Assembly (NCBI GenBank): GCA_016934645.1
Contig: JAFGSL010000131.1
Location: 1 to 16,989 of the forward strand
From: Anaerolineae bacterium
GTDB taxonomy: Bacteria > Chloroflexota > Anaerolineae > B4-G1 > SLSP01
Direction: 5' to 3'
Length of the DNA stretch: 16,989 nucleotides
Below, piece after piece: positions 1-6,264 of the stretch (positions are counted from its first letter, which is position 1; every line of letters starts with the position of its first letter). The notes under the pieces are model-generated. The model saw only the letters and a list, made by a program, of their open reading frames with translations. It was not told where the DNA came from and did no database searches. The translations under genes and the position numbers were made by a program.

Positions 1-285
1 CACGACTCGTTCGGGGTTTTCCAATGCCAGCGCCATTGTCGCCAACTCTCCCTGCCCTAAGTCCAGTGTCAACCATTCCGACGGCACGGTGTGGGGATCA
101 ACAATTTTCAGCCACTCGTATTTGTTTGGCTTGGGGATATCATAGCCTCTGCGTTGCCCTTCCTGTAATTCGCGTATGACCGTACTCGGTGTCCATATTT
201 CATCAAACAACTGAGGCAACCAATGGGTCGCCTCGATACGGTACAGATAAAGCAAAGGCGATGTATTACAAATTGCATCAGGCAT
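1..285 (-). CDS. DUF3368 PIN-like toxin, 3' end cut by window
   Basis: This is the toxin half of a UPF0175/DUF3368 toxin-antitoxin pair. Proteins of this family are PIN-like and presumed ribonucleases. I translated the minus strand by hand: the protein starts MPDAICNTSPLLYLY and stays open for 95 codons to the window edge. Family landmarks are the N-terminal NTSPL motif (N7-T8-S9, near the first acidic site of PIN domains), the VIREL helix with E39, and the DLGQGE segment (D75, G79-E80), which matches the second acidic motif. The ATG at 285 overlaps the end of the UPF0175 gene by 8 nt, so the two are probably translationally coupled. The full family length is about 150-160 residues, so roughly a third is missing off the left edge. 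The family call is firm; toxicity is inferred from the family. Confidence 0.85.
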   Translation of the reverse strand, partial: MPDAICNTSPLLYLYRIEATHWLPQLFDEIWTPSTVIRELQEGQRRGYDIPKPNKYEWLKIVDPHTVPSEWLTLDLGQGELATMALALENPERVV

Positions 286-529
286 GGGCGCGTTCCAATT
301 CACGTAATTCGGCTTCGAAGGGGAACACCTTATAGCGTCCGAGTGTTAGCAGAAATTCTACGCGGGGCATGCCGGCCAATTCTGCGGCGCGACCAGAGGA
401 AAGACGCCCAAGCTCATAGAGTTTGACAGCCGCCAAGACGCGCAACTCCTGGGCAAAGGTAATCTCATCGGTCTTTTCGGCCAATAATACCTTTTCTGGA
501 ATCGATAACGTAATTTGTCGCGTTGTCAT
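278..529 (-). CDS. UPF0175 family antitoxin
   Basis: Small protein of 83 residues, the likely antitoxin and DNA-binding partner of the DUF3368 gene that follows. The central stretch LYELGRLSSGRAAELAGM (about residues 38-55) is the helix-turn-helix-like signature of UPF0175, followed by the typical FLLTLGRYKVFPF strand. Length and layout are normal for the family. The ATG at 529 is preceded by a GAGGAG ribosome-binding site about 8 nt upstream. The stop at 278 lies inside the toxin gene start, giving an ATGCCTGA overlap. Such antitoxins often repress their own operon; a palindrome about 65-80 bp upstream (596-610) is a candidate operator. Binding of this protein there is inference. Confidence 0.88.
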   Translation of the reverse strand: MTTRQITLSIPEKVLLAEKTDEITFAQELRVLAAVKLYELGRLSSGRAAELAGMPRVEFLLTLGRYKVFPFEAELRELERAHA

Positions 530-702
530 TTCGCACTCCTCTTCGCGCTTGTCTCGGTGGCTATATGACTTGGGTGAAAGATGAATGGTTTATACTGTGA
601 TTCTATCACATGGAGAGCGAAACGGCAACCAAAAAACGGATAAATGTCTGCGCTGGCCCGGATTTTGGTCAGGCTGAGGCCTGAATTCGTTTATTCGTGA
701 CC
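530..702. other. Intergenic region between UPF0175 and PK-like copy A
   Basis: This 173 bp stretch holds no gene I can support. It contains the upstream region of the toxin-antitoxin operon, including the palindrome at 596-610. It also has a small hairpin (CAGGC-TGAG-GCCTG, 670-683) downstream of PK-like copy A that lacks a clear T-run, and one copy of a tandem 12-mer next to that gene's stop codon. Confidence 0.6.
596..610. promoter_or_regulatory. Perfect palindrome, candidate operator of the TA operon
   Basis: TGTGAT-TCT-ATCACA is a perfect 6+3+6 inverted repeat. It lies 67-81 bp upstream of the UPF0175 ATG and directly beside a TATAAA sequence on the minus strand (about 589-594) that could be a -10 box. 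Autoregulated toxin-antitoxin operons commonly carry such sites. No good -35 box was found at the right distance, so the promoter itself is uncertain. Confidence 0.35.
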
Positions 703-714
703 TTATTCGTGGCC
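691..714. repeat. Tandem 12-mer duplicating a stop codon
   Basis: TTATTCGTGACC (691-702) and TTATTCGTGGCC (703-714) are adjacent and differ at one base. On the minus strand each unit reads CAC GAA TAA in the frame of PK-like copy A. The gene therefore ends ...G-H-E-stop and the same H-E-stop is repeated just after it. Copy B lacks this tail and ends in E-I-stop, so the repeat arose in copy A or its flank after the copies separated. Confidence 0.6.
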
Positions 715-1605
715 GGCAAATTCCCCCGCTACCGCCTCCAACAGATTGAGCGCCTCGATGATGCTATCCCGCCGGAAGCAGACCTTGTCCCCAAACATAA
801 AGGTGCGGTAGCCCAGCCCAATCAAGAAGCCCACGTCGCCGATGTCGGCGCTTTCGGGGATGGGCTGGTAGGCGAGGGAATCGAAGATGCGGCTGGCGAC
901 AATCGCGTCCGGGTCGGCAGTGACGATGTCGCGCAGCGCGCTCACGACGCGGTGCGGGCGCAGCACTTCGATATAGAGGTCGCCGCGCGCGGCCATCAGG
1001 CGTCCGTGGGTCGCTTTGTAGCGCCGGGCGAAGGTCAGCCCACGCTCCGACTCGATTTTCAGGACAACCTCCGCGCCAGGCAGCAGCTCGCGCACTTCCT
1101 CCACGTCGGTGGTCGATTCGGCGTAGGAGAGCATCACCTGTTTGAGGCCCAGATCGCGCATCGCCGCCAGATAGGCGCGATCCGTCTCCGTGAGCGTGCC
1201 TTCGACGTGCAGGGTGGGGTGGACGATGTTGACGCCTTCGCCCGGCCCGATGAGGCGGCGTGGCCCGTCTTCGAGGATCAGGCGATTGCCATCCACGGCA
1301 GCAACGCGGACGCACTCCGCCCCGTCGGAGAAGAAGGCGTCCACCGGCGTCTTGACGCGGATGGGATGGCTGAGATGGACTTCCGTGTACGGCGGAATCG
1401 CCGCGCCGACCACGCGCAGTTGCCGCCCCTTGAGGTCCACCCACAGCGGTTGGCCGAGCGCCCCCAACCGTTCCAGCGCCTCGCGCGGCCCCTCCTTGAG
1501 CGGCATTACCGTGTTGAGCCGCAATCCGCACACGATCGGATGCCGCGCCACTTTCTCGAGAAACGGCGCGTACGGCGGCGCAGTGACGATAGCCTGGATT
1601 TTCAC
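703..1605 (-). CDS. Pyruvate-kinase-like barrel protein, copy A
   Basis: The 300-residue protein looks like a reduced pyruvate kinase. Visible landmarks in family order are LRLN (28-31, the 'RLNFSHG' site), VDLKGRQLR (56-64, the 'DTKGPEIR' site), a short B-domain-like segment (about 83-130), KIE (183-185, the catalytic lysine and a metal ligand in true pyruvate kinases), AARGDLYIEV (205-214, 'ARGDLGVEI') and IVASRIFDSL (235-244, 'ICATQMLES'). The C-terminal allosteric domain is absent; true enzymes are about 470 residues. The pyruvate-binding threonine position appears as serine, so substrate and activity cannot be stated. It starts 15 nt after the subtilase stop, suggesting co-transcription, with only a weak ribosome-binding site. 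A near-identical copy lies at 5284-6174. The fold call is fairly sure; the function is unknown. Confidence 0.75.
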   Translation of the reverse strand: MKIQAIVTAPPYAPFLEKVARHPIVCGLRLNTVMPLKEGPREALERLGALGQPLWVDLKGRQLRVVGAAIPPYTEVHLSHPIRVKTPVDAFFSDGAECVRVAAVDGNRLILEDGPRRLIGPGEGVNIVHPTLHVEGTLTETDRAYLAAMRDLGLKQVMLSYAESTTDVEEVRELLPGAEVVLKIESERGLTFARRYKATHGRLMAARGDLYIEVLRPHRVVSALRDIVTADPDAIVASRIFDSLAYQPIPESADIGDVGFLIGLGYRTFMFGDKVCFRRDSIIEALNLLEAVAGEFAGHE

Positions 1606-1620
1606 GATCTTATCAAATCA

Positions 1621-4254
1621 CTAATACGCCTTCAATACGAGGGGCAGGAATACAATAGGTATAAGGATGTCAGTATACCCTATGCCACTGCTTTGGAGAA
1701 CGCCGCCCTCTTGCCAGTAAGCGGCGTTCGAAAAGGTGTAAGTTCCTCCCGTGATGTCGGAATTAGCCCGAATATACCAGCGGACGTGGCGGTCGTACCA
1801 AGCCAACGTCTCGCCGACCGCGACCCGCCAGTAGTTGGAGCCTGATACGTGGCGTAATTCGCTGTCGTCGTACCAGTGGGAGTAGCCGTCCTCGGTGTAT
1901 ATCCTGACACCCTGGACTGTGAAGCCGTCCGGGACGTAGAGCCGTGCATAGCTACCACCGGCCGTGTAGCCACTGTTGCTAATGTACTGATGGTAATAAA
2001 AATAGTCGCCAGCTCCCATGCTCACAGGAGCATCGGCGGTGATGCTGAGTTCAGAAGCTGTCATAATTGGATGCGTGGCCAACCCGAAGGCTTGAGCGGA
2101 GGAGAGGGAGAAGGCCCAGACGGTCACCGTCCAAGTTCCGGAAGCGTAGGGCTCGGTGATCCTGACGTACTCGACCGTATCGTCGTTGGAAGTGGAATAG
2201 CCACGGCTTACCCCATTGGCGTCCCTCACGTTCAGAATATCCAGGTCGTTATCCACCTCGTTAGCGCCAGCCGGGTCGGCCCAGGCCAGGACGACCCGGA
2301 CTTCGTCGTAACCGGCGGGGACGTTAAAGGTGAAATCCTTGGTCTCTCCGGTGGTTGCAACGCTGTTGCCCCAGAAACTCATCGAAGCGTCGACCCCAGA
2401 CTGATAATAGATGGCGTGATATGGATCGACCAAGCCGCGGCCATAGAGATCAGTGTTACCGCCCACGTCCACCGTGGTCGCCAGCAGTATAGCTTTGACC
2501 ACCATTGGCCAGTTGAACAGCCAGGAGTTGGAGGTGGAGTGCGCATCCAGAATTTGGGCGATCGCGCCAGAAACGTGGGGCGCGGCCATACTGGTTCCGT
2601 GTTTGAAGCCATAATAGTCATAGGCGCTGAGGTACCAGGGTGTCGTGGAGAAAATCATTGAACCAGGCGCCATCACGTCTGGCTTGACCCTGGAGTTGCC
2701 GTCGCCGTCCGTGTTGATCGGGCCATAGTTGCTATAACAGATTCGCTGGCCAGGCGCCCAGTTGTATTCATCGACCCCATCACAACTGGTGAAAGGGGTA
2801 TCTGGATAGTTACCATCCTTGACTGCACCGACAGTAACGACGTTCTTGCCCGTGCCGGGCGCACGGGTCAGGTCATTGTCGTTGTGACTGATGATGACCA
2901 TGTTGATCGGTTGGCTGTTGTATTCGCCGCGCACGGCTCGATCGGCGATCTCGCTGGCGGTGCTGTAGATGCCGTTGCCGCCTCCCCAACTGTTGTTCGA
3001 TATATGCGCCGTGCGTCCGCCAGAGGTGGCGCGTTGCAGAGCTTGCTGGAACCAGACGCTGGAGAATTGATTGGTGCCACAGCAGAGTTTATAGATCAGG
3101 AAATCAACACTGGGGGCCACGCCCTGCCAACTCTGTTCGCTGTTCAGGTTGCCGCCGTTGTACAACCCGCCGATAGAGCCGGCCACGTGAGTTCCGTGGC
3201 TGTTGTCGTCGGCGGCGATGGTGTCGGCGTTCTGGTAATCGTACTGGTCCAGGATGCGACCAGCTTGCAGGTCGGGGTGGTAAGTCGTGCCGCTGCGGGC
3301 GATGCCGGTGTCCACGACCATCACCTGCACATCGGTGCCATCAAAGCCAAAGTCCCTGATGATGTCGGCGCCTATGCCCATTCCCCCTTCCAGGTTGCCC
3401 AGGGTATTGACCGGTTGCGACTCTATCCAGCGGACGTACCCCAGGTGGGCCAATCCCTGGAAAGCTGCGCCGTGCGCTCGCCCTTCGAGAATGTGCAGGG
3501 GGCCATCGGAGCGGCGGTCGATTGCCAGCAGGCTTTGTAGTTCTTCCAGTTGGGCGATGGTCAGTCCGTCAAAGGTCAAAACGATCACTGCATATTCCAC
3601 CTCCGGGCTAGCTGTGGCCTTCGCCGCCAGCATTGGCTCAACTTTAGCTTCTGCAGGAATATCTCCCACATAAAGAACCGCATTTTCCGTCATCGCGCTC
3701 TGCAATGCATCCAAAGCTTGTGGCGGCACTTTAGCATACATCCCAGCCATACCAACGTAATCGTAAAAGATCACGCCGGTTTCCTCCAGGCGATAGCGCA
3801 GTTCGGTAGGGAAGGGATAACTGAATTGGATCAGGTAGTAGCCGGCGCTACTAGATGTTAGTTGTTCCCGGACGGATGGGGCCATCCCTGGCTGAGGGTG
3901 GATGGTAAAACCAGAACGGAAGGTGAGTCGCGTTGGGTCCACGCCCGCCAGCTTTTCCTGGTACTGCTGTTCATATACCGCCTGTTCTTCCGCAGAGCGT
4001 GCAACCGCAGTGTGGACGGTGGGGTCATCCAATAACTGGCCAGTTTCTTTGTCATAGCCTAGGTGTCCGGTGTGAAGAACTGGCTGCCCGGTTTGTTGTG
4101 GGTCAGGGGTGGGAGCAGCGACATCAATACCGCCTTCATCCTCTCCCGGGTCTCCGCCATCCTGAGCCAGTGTGGGAGACAACGACGGTGAATTGAAAGC
4201 CAGAAGTATTGTCATCAATACCAAAAACAACATTGCAGCTTTTACGTTTCTCAT
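1621..4254 (-). CDS. Secreted subtilisin-like serine protease (S8)
   Basis: An 877-residue extracellular endopeptidase. It begins with a signal peptide (hydrophobic about 7-20, likely cleavage after TLA at 30), then an acidic linker and a pro-region (about 110-285). The catalytic domain shows Asp315 (VVDTGIA), His353 (NSHGTHVAGS), a probable oxyanion Asn458 and Ser555 (HGTSMAAPH), so the triad is complete. After about residue 620 a beta-sandwich follows, with VLAWADPAG and VDNDLDI, like the C-terminal domain of KP-43-type subtilases, and then a further beta-rich stretch. The last residues (VFLPLVLKAY) form a hydrophobic tail seen on many Chloroflexota secreted proteins. TAGGAGG lies 9 nt before the ATG. 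The upstream lipoprotein is a paralogue of the pro-region. The substrate is unknown. Confidence 0.95.
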   Translation of the reverse strand: MRNVKAAMLFLVLMTILLAFNSPSLSPTLAQDGGDPGEDEGGIDVAAPTPDPQQTGQPVLHTGHLGYDKETGQLLDDPTVHTAVARSAEEQAVYEQQYQEKLAGVDPTRLTFRSGFTIHPQPGMAPSVREQLTSSSAGYYLIQFSYPFPTELRYRLEETGVIFYDYVGMAGMYAKVPPQALDALQSAMTENAVLYVGDIPAEAKVEPMLAAKATASPEVEYAVIVLTFDGLTIAQLEELQSLLAIDRRSDGPLHILEGRAHGAAFQGLAHLGYVRWIESQPVNTLGNLEGGMGIGADIIRDFGFDGTDVQVMVVDTGIARSGTTYHPDLQAGRILDQYDYQNADTIAADDNSHGTHVAGSIGGLYNGGNLNSEQSWQGVAPSVDFLIYKLCCGTNQFSSVWFQQALQRATSGGRTAHISNNSWGGGNGIYSTASEIADRAVRGEYNSQPINMVIISHNDNDLTRAPGTGKNVVTVGAVKDGNYPDTPFTSCDGVDEYNWAPGQRICYSNYGPINTDGDGNSRVKPDVMAPGSMIFSTTPWYLSAYDYYGFKHGTSMAAPHVSGAIAQILDAHSTSNSWLFNWPMVVKAILLATTVDVGGNTDLYGRGLVDPYHAIYYQSGVDASMSFWGNSVATTGETKDFTFNVPAGYDEVRVVLAWADPAGANEVDNDLDILNVRDANGVSRGYSTSNDDTVEYVRITEPYASGTWTVTVWAFSLSSAQAFGLATHPIMTASELSITADAPVSMGAGDYFYYHQYISNSGYTAGGSYARLYVPDGFTVQGVRIYTEDGYSHWYDDSELRHVSGSNYWRVAVGETLAWYDRHVRWYIRANSDITGGTYTFSNAAYWQEGGVLQSSGIGYTDILIPIVFLPLVLKAY

Positions 4255-4293
4255 CTGTGTTTACCTCCTAAGCGAGTTATGCTTCTTGTGTTC

Positions 4294-4950
4294 TCAATCT
4301 CCTAGTTCCATCATGACTTGTTCCTCCATCCATTTAACGAAAGGCAAGGCTAGGATTGTCTCAACGTCCGACGCTGCCACTGTGCCTTCGGCTAGGTTCA
4401 CTGCCCCGAAGGCGTATTCTCTTACCTCCATCAACGCTTCCAGTTCCGTTTTTGCGGCCGGGGATGGCGCCTCGAAGAACTGGACAACGACGTCAAAACG
4501 TTGGTCGGCGTTTGCCAGTATCTTTTCTCTCAATCCGGCTTCCAATTTTGCCTCGATAGGGATAGGTCCTACGTATCCAAGAGTCCCAGCTTCTATTAGT
4601 CGCTCCAGGATGGCGAGCGATTCTGCCGGCAGATAGACGTAATAAGCATAGTTTGGGATGTAATCGTAGAAAATTACATCGGCCGCTTCCAATGTGGCCC
4701 GGGTATCCTGGTCCAGAGGAGCGCTAAACTGGAGCAAAAAGTATCCACCACGCTCTTTGCGCAATTGTTGCTGTGTAGACTCCTGGATATGAGCGTCGAG
4801 ATGCATAGTGGTCCCGGAAGGAAAAGCGATTTCCTCCAATTCAGGGGTTGGTGATGCCTCGATCGTTTCAGGGGCAGGAGAAGGCTCCATGGTTCCACAA
4901 GCAGATATTATCAAACCAAACAGAATGGGGAGTACGAGTCGCCTGATCAT
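4294..4950 (-). CDS. Lipoprotein resembling a subtilase propeptide
   Basis: A 218-residue lipoprotein: the signal peptide ends in a lipobox I-S-A-C with Cys18, followed by a Pro/Glu/Ser linker (about 22-40). Residues 43-210 align along their whole length with the pro-region of the subtilase encoded 39 nt downstream (about 112-279). Shared blocks include F-x-SG-x-T-x-H, GY-x-L-QFS-x-P, VIFYDY, YVG-x-IP-x-EAK and V-[KR]-W-[MI]-E-x-Q. There is no catalytic domain. Subtilase propeptides act as folding chaperones and tight inhibitors, so a surface-anchored inhibitor, chaperone or self-protection factor for the neighbouring protease is the natural inference; it is not shown. AAGGAGG sits 5 nt before the ATG. 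The gene is first in its operon, behind a candidate promoter at 5042-5069. Confidence 0.85.
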   Translation of the reverse strand: MIRRLVLPILFGLIISACGTMEPSPAPETIEASPTPELEEIAFPSGTTMHLDAHIQESTQQQLRKERGGYFLLQFSAPLDQDTRATLEAADVIFYDYIPNYAYYVYLPAESLAILERLIEAGTLGYVGPIPIEAKLEAGLREKILANADQRFDVVVQFFEAPSPAAKTELEALMEVREYAFGAVNLAEGTVAASDVETILALPFVKWMEEQVMMELGD

Positions 4951-5041
4951 TCAAACCTCCTTACTTGCTAAAGCTTTTCCGAAATTTCGACTGGCCAAAC
5001 GCGTTGTCGTACGTTAAGCCGAGAGTCTTAGGATTCGTAAG

Positions 5042-5069
5042 AATATAACTTCCCGTATTTCACGCTCAA
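5042..5069 (-). promoter_or_regulatory. Candidate sigma-70 promoter for lipoprotein-subtilase operon
   Basis: On the minus strand TTGAGC (5069-5064) and TATATT (5047-5042) are separated by 16 bp: four of six and five of six matches to the -35 and -10 consensus. The start of transcription would be near 5035, leaving a leader of about 85 nt before the lipoprotein ATG. No other equally good pair was noticed in this gap. Confidence 0.4.
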
Positions 5070-5070
5070 A

Positions 5071-5086
5071 GCCCCGTCCCCGGGGC
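5071..5086. terminator. GC-rich hairpin, possible weak terminator of copy B
   Basis: GCCCCG-TCCC-CGGGGC is a perfect 6 bp stem with a 4 nt loop. On the minus strand it is followed by only TTT, so it is a poor intrinsic terminator. It sits about 200 nt downstream of PK-like copy B and directly upstream of the candidate -35 box at 5064-5069. It could end the upstream unit or act as an operator. Confidence 0.3.
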
Positions 5087-5283
5087 ACTCTGCGTGGGAA
5101 CTTATTCTTTTACAGACCCTTAATAACGCAATAGCGCCATTGGGAAAAGCCCTTGTCATTCCACGTATGTATTGTGTATATTAATGACGCTGCAATTGGC
5201 GTAAAAGTTCATCGTTGAGCAGCTATTTTCGCGGAATGGCTTAATACGAAACATTGGGATTGGAAAGATCTCTGCGCCCTCCT

Positions 5284-6174
5284 CTAAATCTCCCCCGCTA
5301 CGGCCTCTAACAGATTCAGCGCCTCGATGATGCTGTCCCGCCGGAAGCACACTTTATCCCCGAACATAAAGGTGCGGTAGCCTAATCCGATCAAAAAGCC
5401 CACGTCGCCAATGTCGGCGCTTTCGGGAATGGCCTGGTAGGCGAGGGAATCGAAGATGCGGCTGGCGACGATGGCGTCTGGGTCGGCGGTGACGATGTCG
5501 CGCAGCGCGCTCACGACGCGGTGCGGGTGCAGCACTTCGATGTAGAGGTCACCGCGCGCGGCCATCAGGCGTCCGTGTGTGGCTTTGTAGCGCCGGGCAA
5601 AGTTCAAGCCACGCTCCGACTCGATTTTCAGGACAACTTCTGCACCGGGTAGTAAATCGCGCACCTCGTCTGCATCAGCGGGCGACTCGACATAGGAGAG
5701 CATCACCTGCTTGAGGCCCAGGTCGCGCATCGCTGCCAGATACGCGCGATCCGTCTCCGTGAGTGTGCCTTCGACGCGCAGGGTGGGGTGCACGATATTG
5801 ACGCCTTCGCCCGGCCCGATAAGGCGTCGCGGCCCATCTTCGAGGATCAGGCGGTTGCCATCCACAGCGGCGACGCGCGCGCACTCCGTCCCGTCGGAGA
5901 AGAAGGCGTCCACCGGCGTCTTGACGCGGATGGGATGGCTCAGGTGCACCTCCGTGTACGGCGGAATCGCCGCGCCGACGATGCGCAGTTGCCGCCCCTT
6001 GAGGTCCACCCACAGTGGTTGGCCGAGCGCGCCCAGCCGTTCCAGCGCTTCGCGCGGCCCTTCCTTGAGCGGCATCACCGTGTTGAGCCGCAATCCACAC
6101 ACGATCGGATGCCGCGCCACTTCCTCAAGAAACGGCGCGTAAGGCGGCGCAGTGATGATAGCTTGGATTTTCAT
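5284..6174 (-). CDS. Pyruvate-kinase-like barrel protein, copy B
   Basis: A 296-residue paralogue of the protein at 703-1605, differing at roughly 15 positions (about 95% identical). It keeps the same pyruvate-kinase landmarks: LRLN, VDLKGRQLR, KIE, AARGDLYIEV and IVASRIFDSL. Most changes are mild (for example I for V at 7, N for T at 191); the densest cluster is around residues 162-173. It ends in G-E-I-stop where copy A has an extra FAGHE tail. Similarity at DNA level starts at the ATG and stops close to the stop codon, so flanks were not kept. It lies downstream of the vWA gene, separated by 90 nt with heptamer repeats, and upstream of the promoter of the lipoprotein gene. The function is unknown. 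Confidence 0.75.
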   Translation of the reverse strand: MKIQAIITAPPYAPFLEEVARHPIVCGLRLNTVMPLKEGPREALERLGALGQPLWVDLKGRQLRIVGAAIPPYTEVHLSHPIRVKTPVDAFFSDGTECARVAAVDGNRLILEDGPRRLIGPGEGVNIVHPTLRVEGTLTETDRAYLAAMRDLGLKQVMLSYVESPADADEVRDLLPGAEVVLKIESERGLNFARRYKATHGRLMAARGDLYIEVLHPHRVVSALRDIVTADPDAIVASRIFDSLAYQAIPESADIGDVGFLIGLGYRTFMFGDKVCFRRDSIIEALNLLEAVAGEI

Positions 6175-6196
6175 TAGCGTTCAGCTCTTGTAATGG

Positions 6197-6224
6197 GTAA
6201 AGAGTAAAGGGTAAAGAGTAAAGA
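6197..6224. repeat. Four tandem GTAAAGR heptamers
   Basis: Four consecutive 7-mers read GTAAAGA, GTAAAGG, GTAAAGA, GTAAAGA; equivalently, a 14-mer starting at 6195 (GGGTAAAGAGTAAA) is perfectly repeated. They lie in the 90 nt gap between the vWA gene and PK-like copy B. A related CTCTTTAC sequence in the opposite sense follows near 6261, overlapping the end of the vWA gene. This looks like a remnant of a simple palindromic repeat; no function is evident. Confidence 0.7.
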
Positions 6225-6264
6225 GTTTTGCCATAGGCATTTAACACTCATTACTCATTTCTCT

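Larger units (their letters stand above)
4951..5283. other. Intergenic region upstream of the lipoprotein gene
   Basis: These 333 bp carry no gene I can support. They hold the ribosome-binding site and candidate promoter of the lipoprotein-subtilase operon, and a GC-rich hairpin at 5071-5086. The part from about 5100 to 5280 is more AT-rich than its surroundings and shows nothing recognisable. The only short ORF there overlaps the end of PK-like copy B and is not convincing. Confidence 0.6.

Noticed and set aside
596..610. CRP-type binding site
   Set aside because: The half-sites TGTGA/TCACA match, but they are separated by 5 bp rather than the 6 bp of the CRP consensus, and the full 6+3+6 palindrome is better explained as a different operator.
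697..1845. Long plus-strand open frame (382 codons) opposite PK-like copy A and the end of the subtilase gene
   Set aside because: It runs antisense to two clear minus-strand genes and its composition reflects their GC-rich codons; it matches no family I recognise.
5156..5350. Small minus-strand ORF of 64 codons near the end of copy B
   Set aside because: It overlaps the end of the PK-like copy B gene in another frame, has no convincing ribosome-binding site and no recognisable features.
703..6174. Composite transposon with PK-like genes as terminal repeats
   Set aside because: The repeats are ordinary coding genes without terminal inverted repeats, no transposase lies between or beside them, and the similarity stops at the gene borders.
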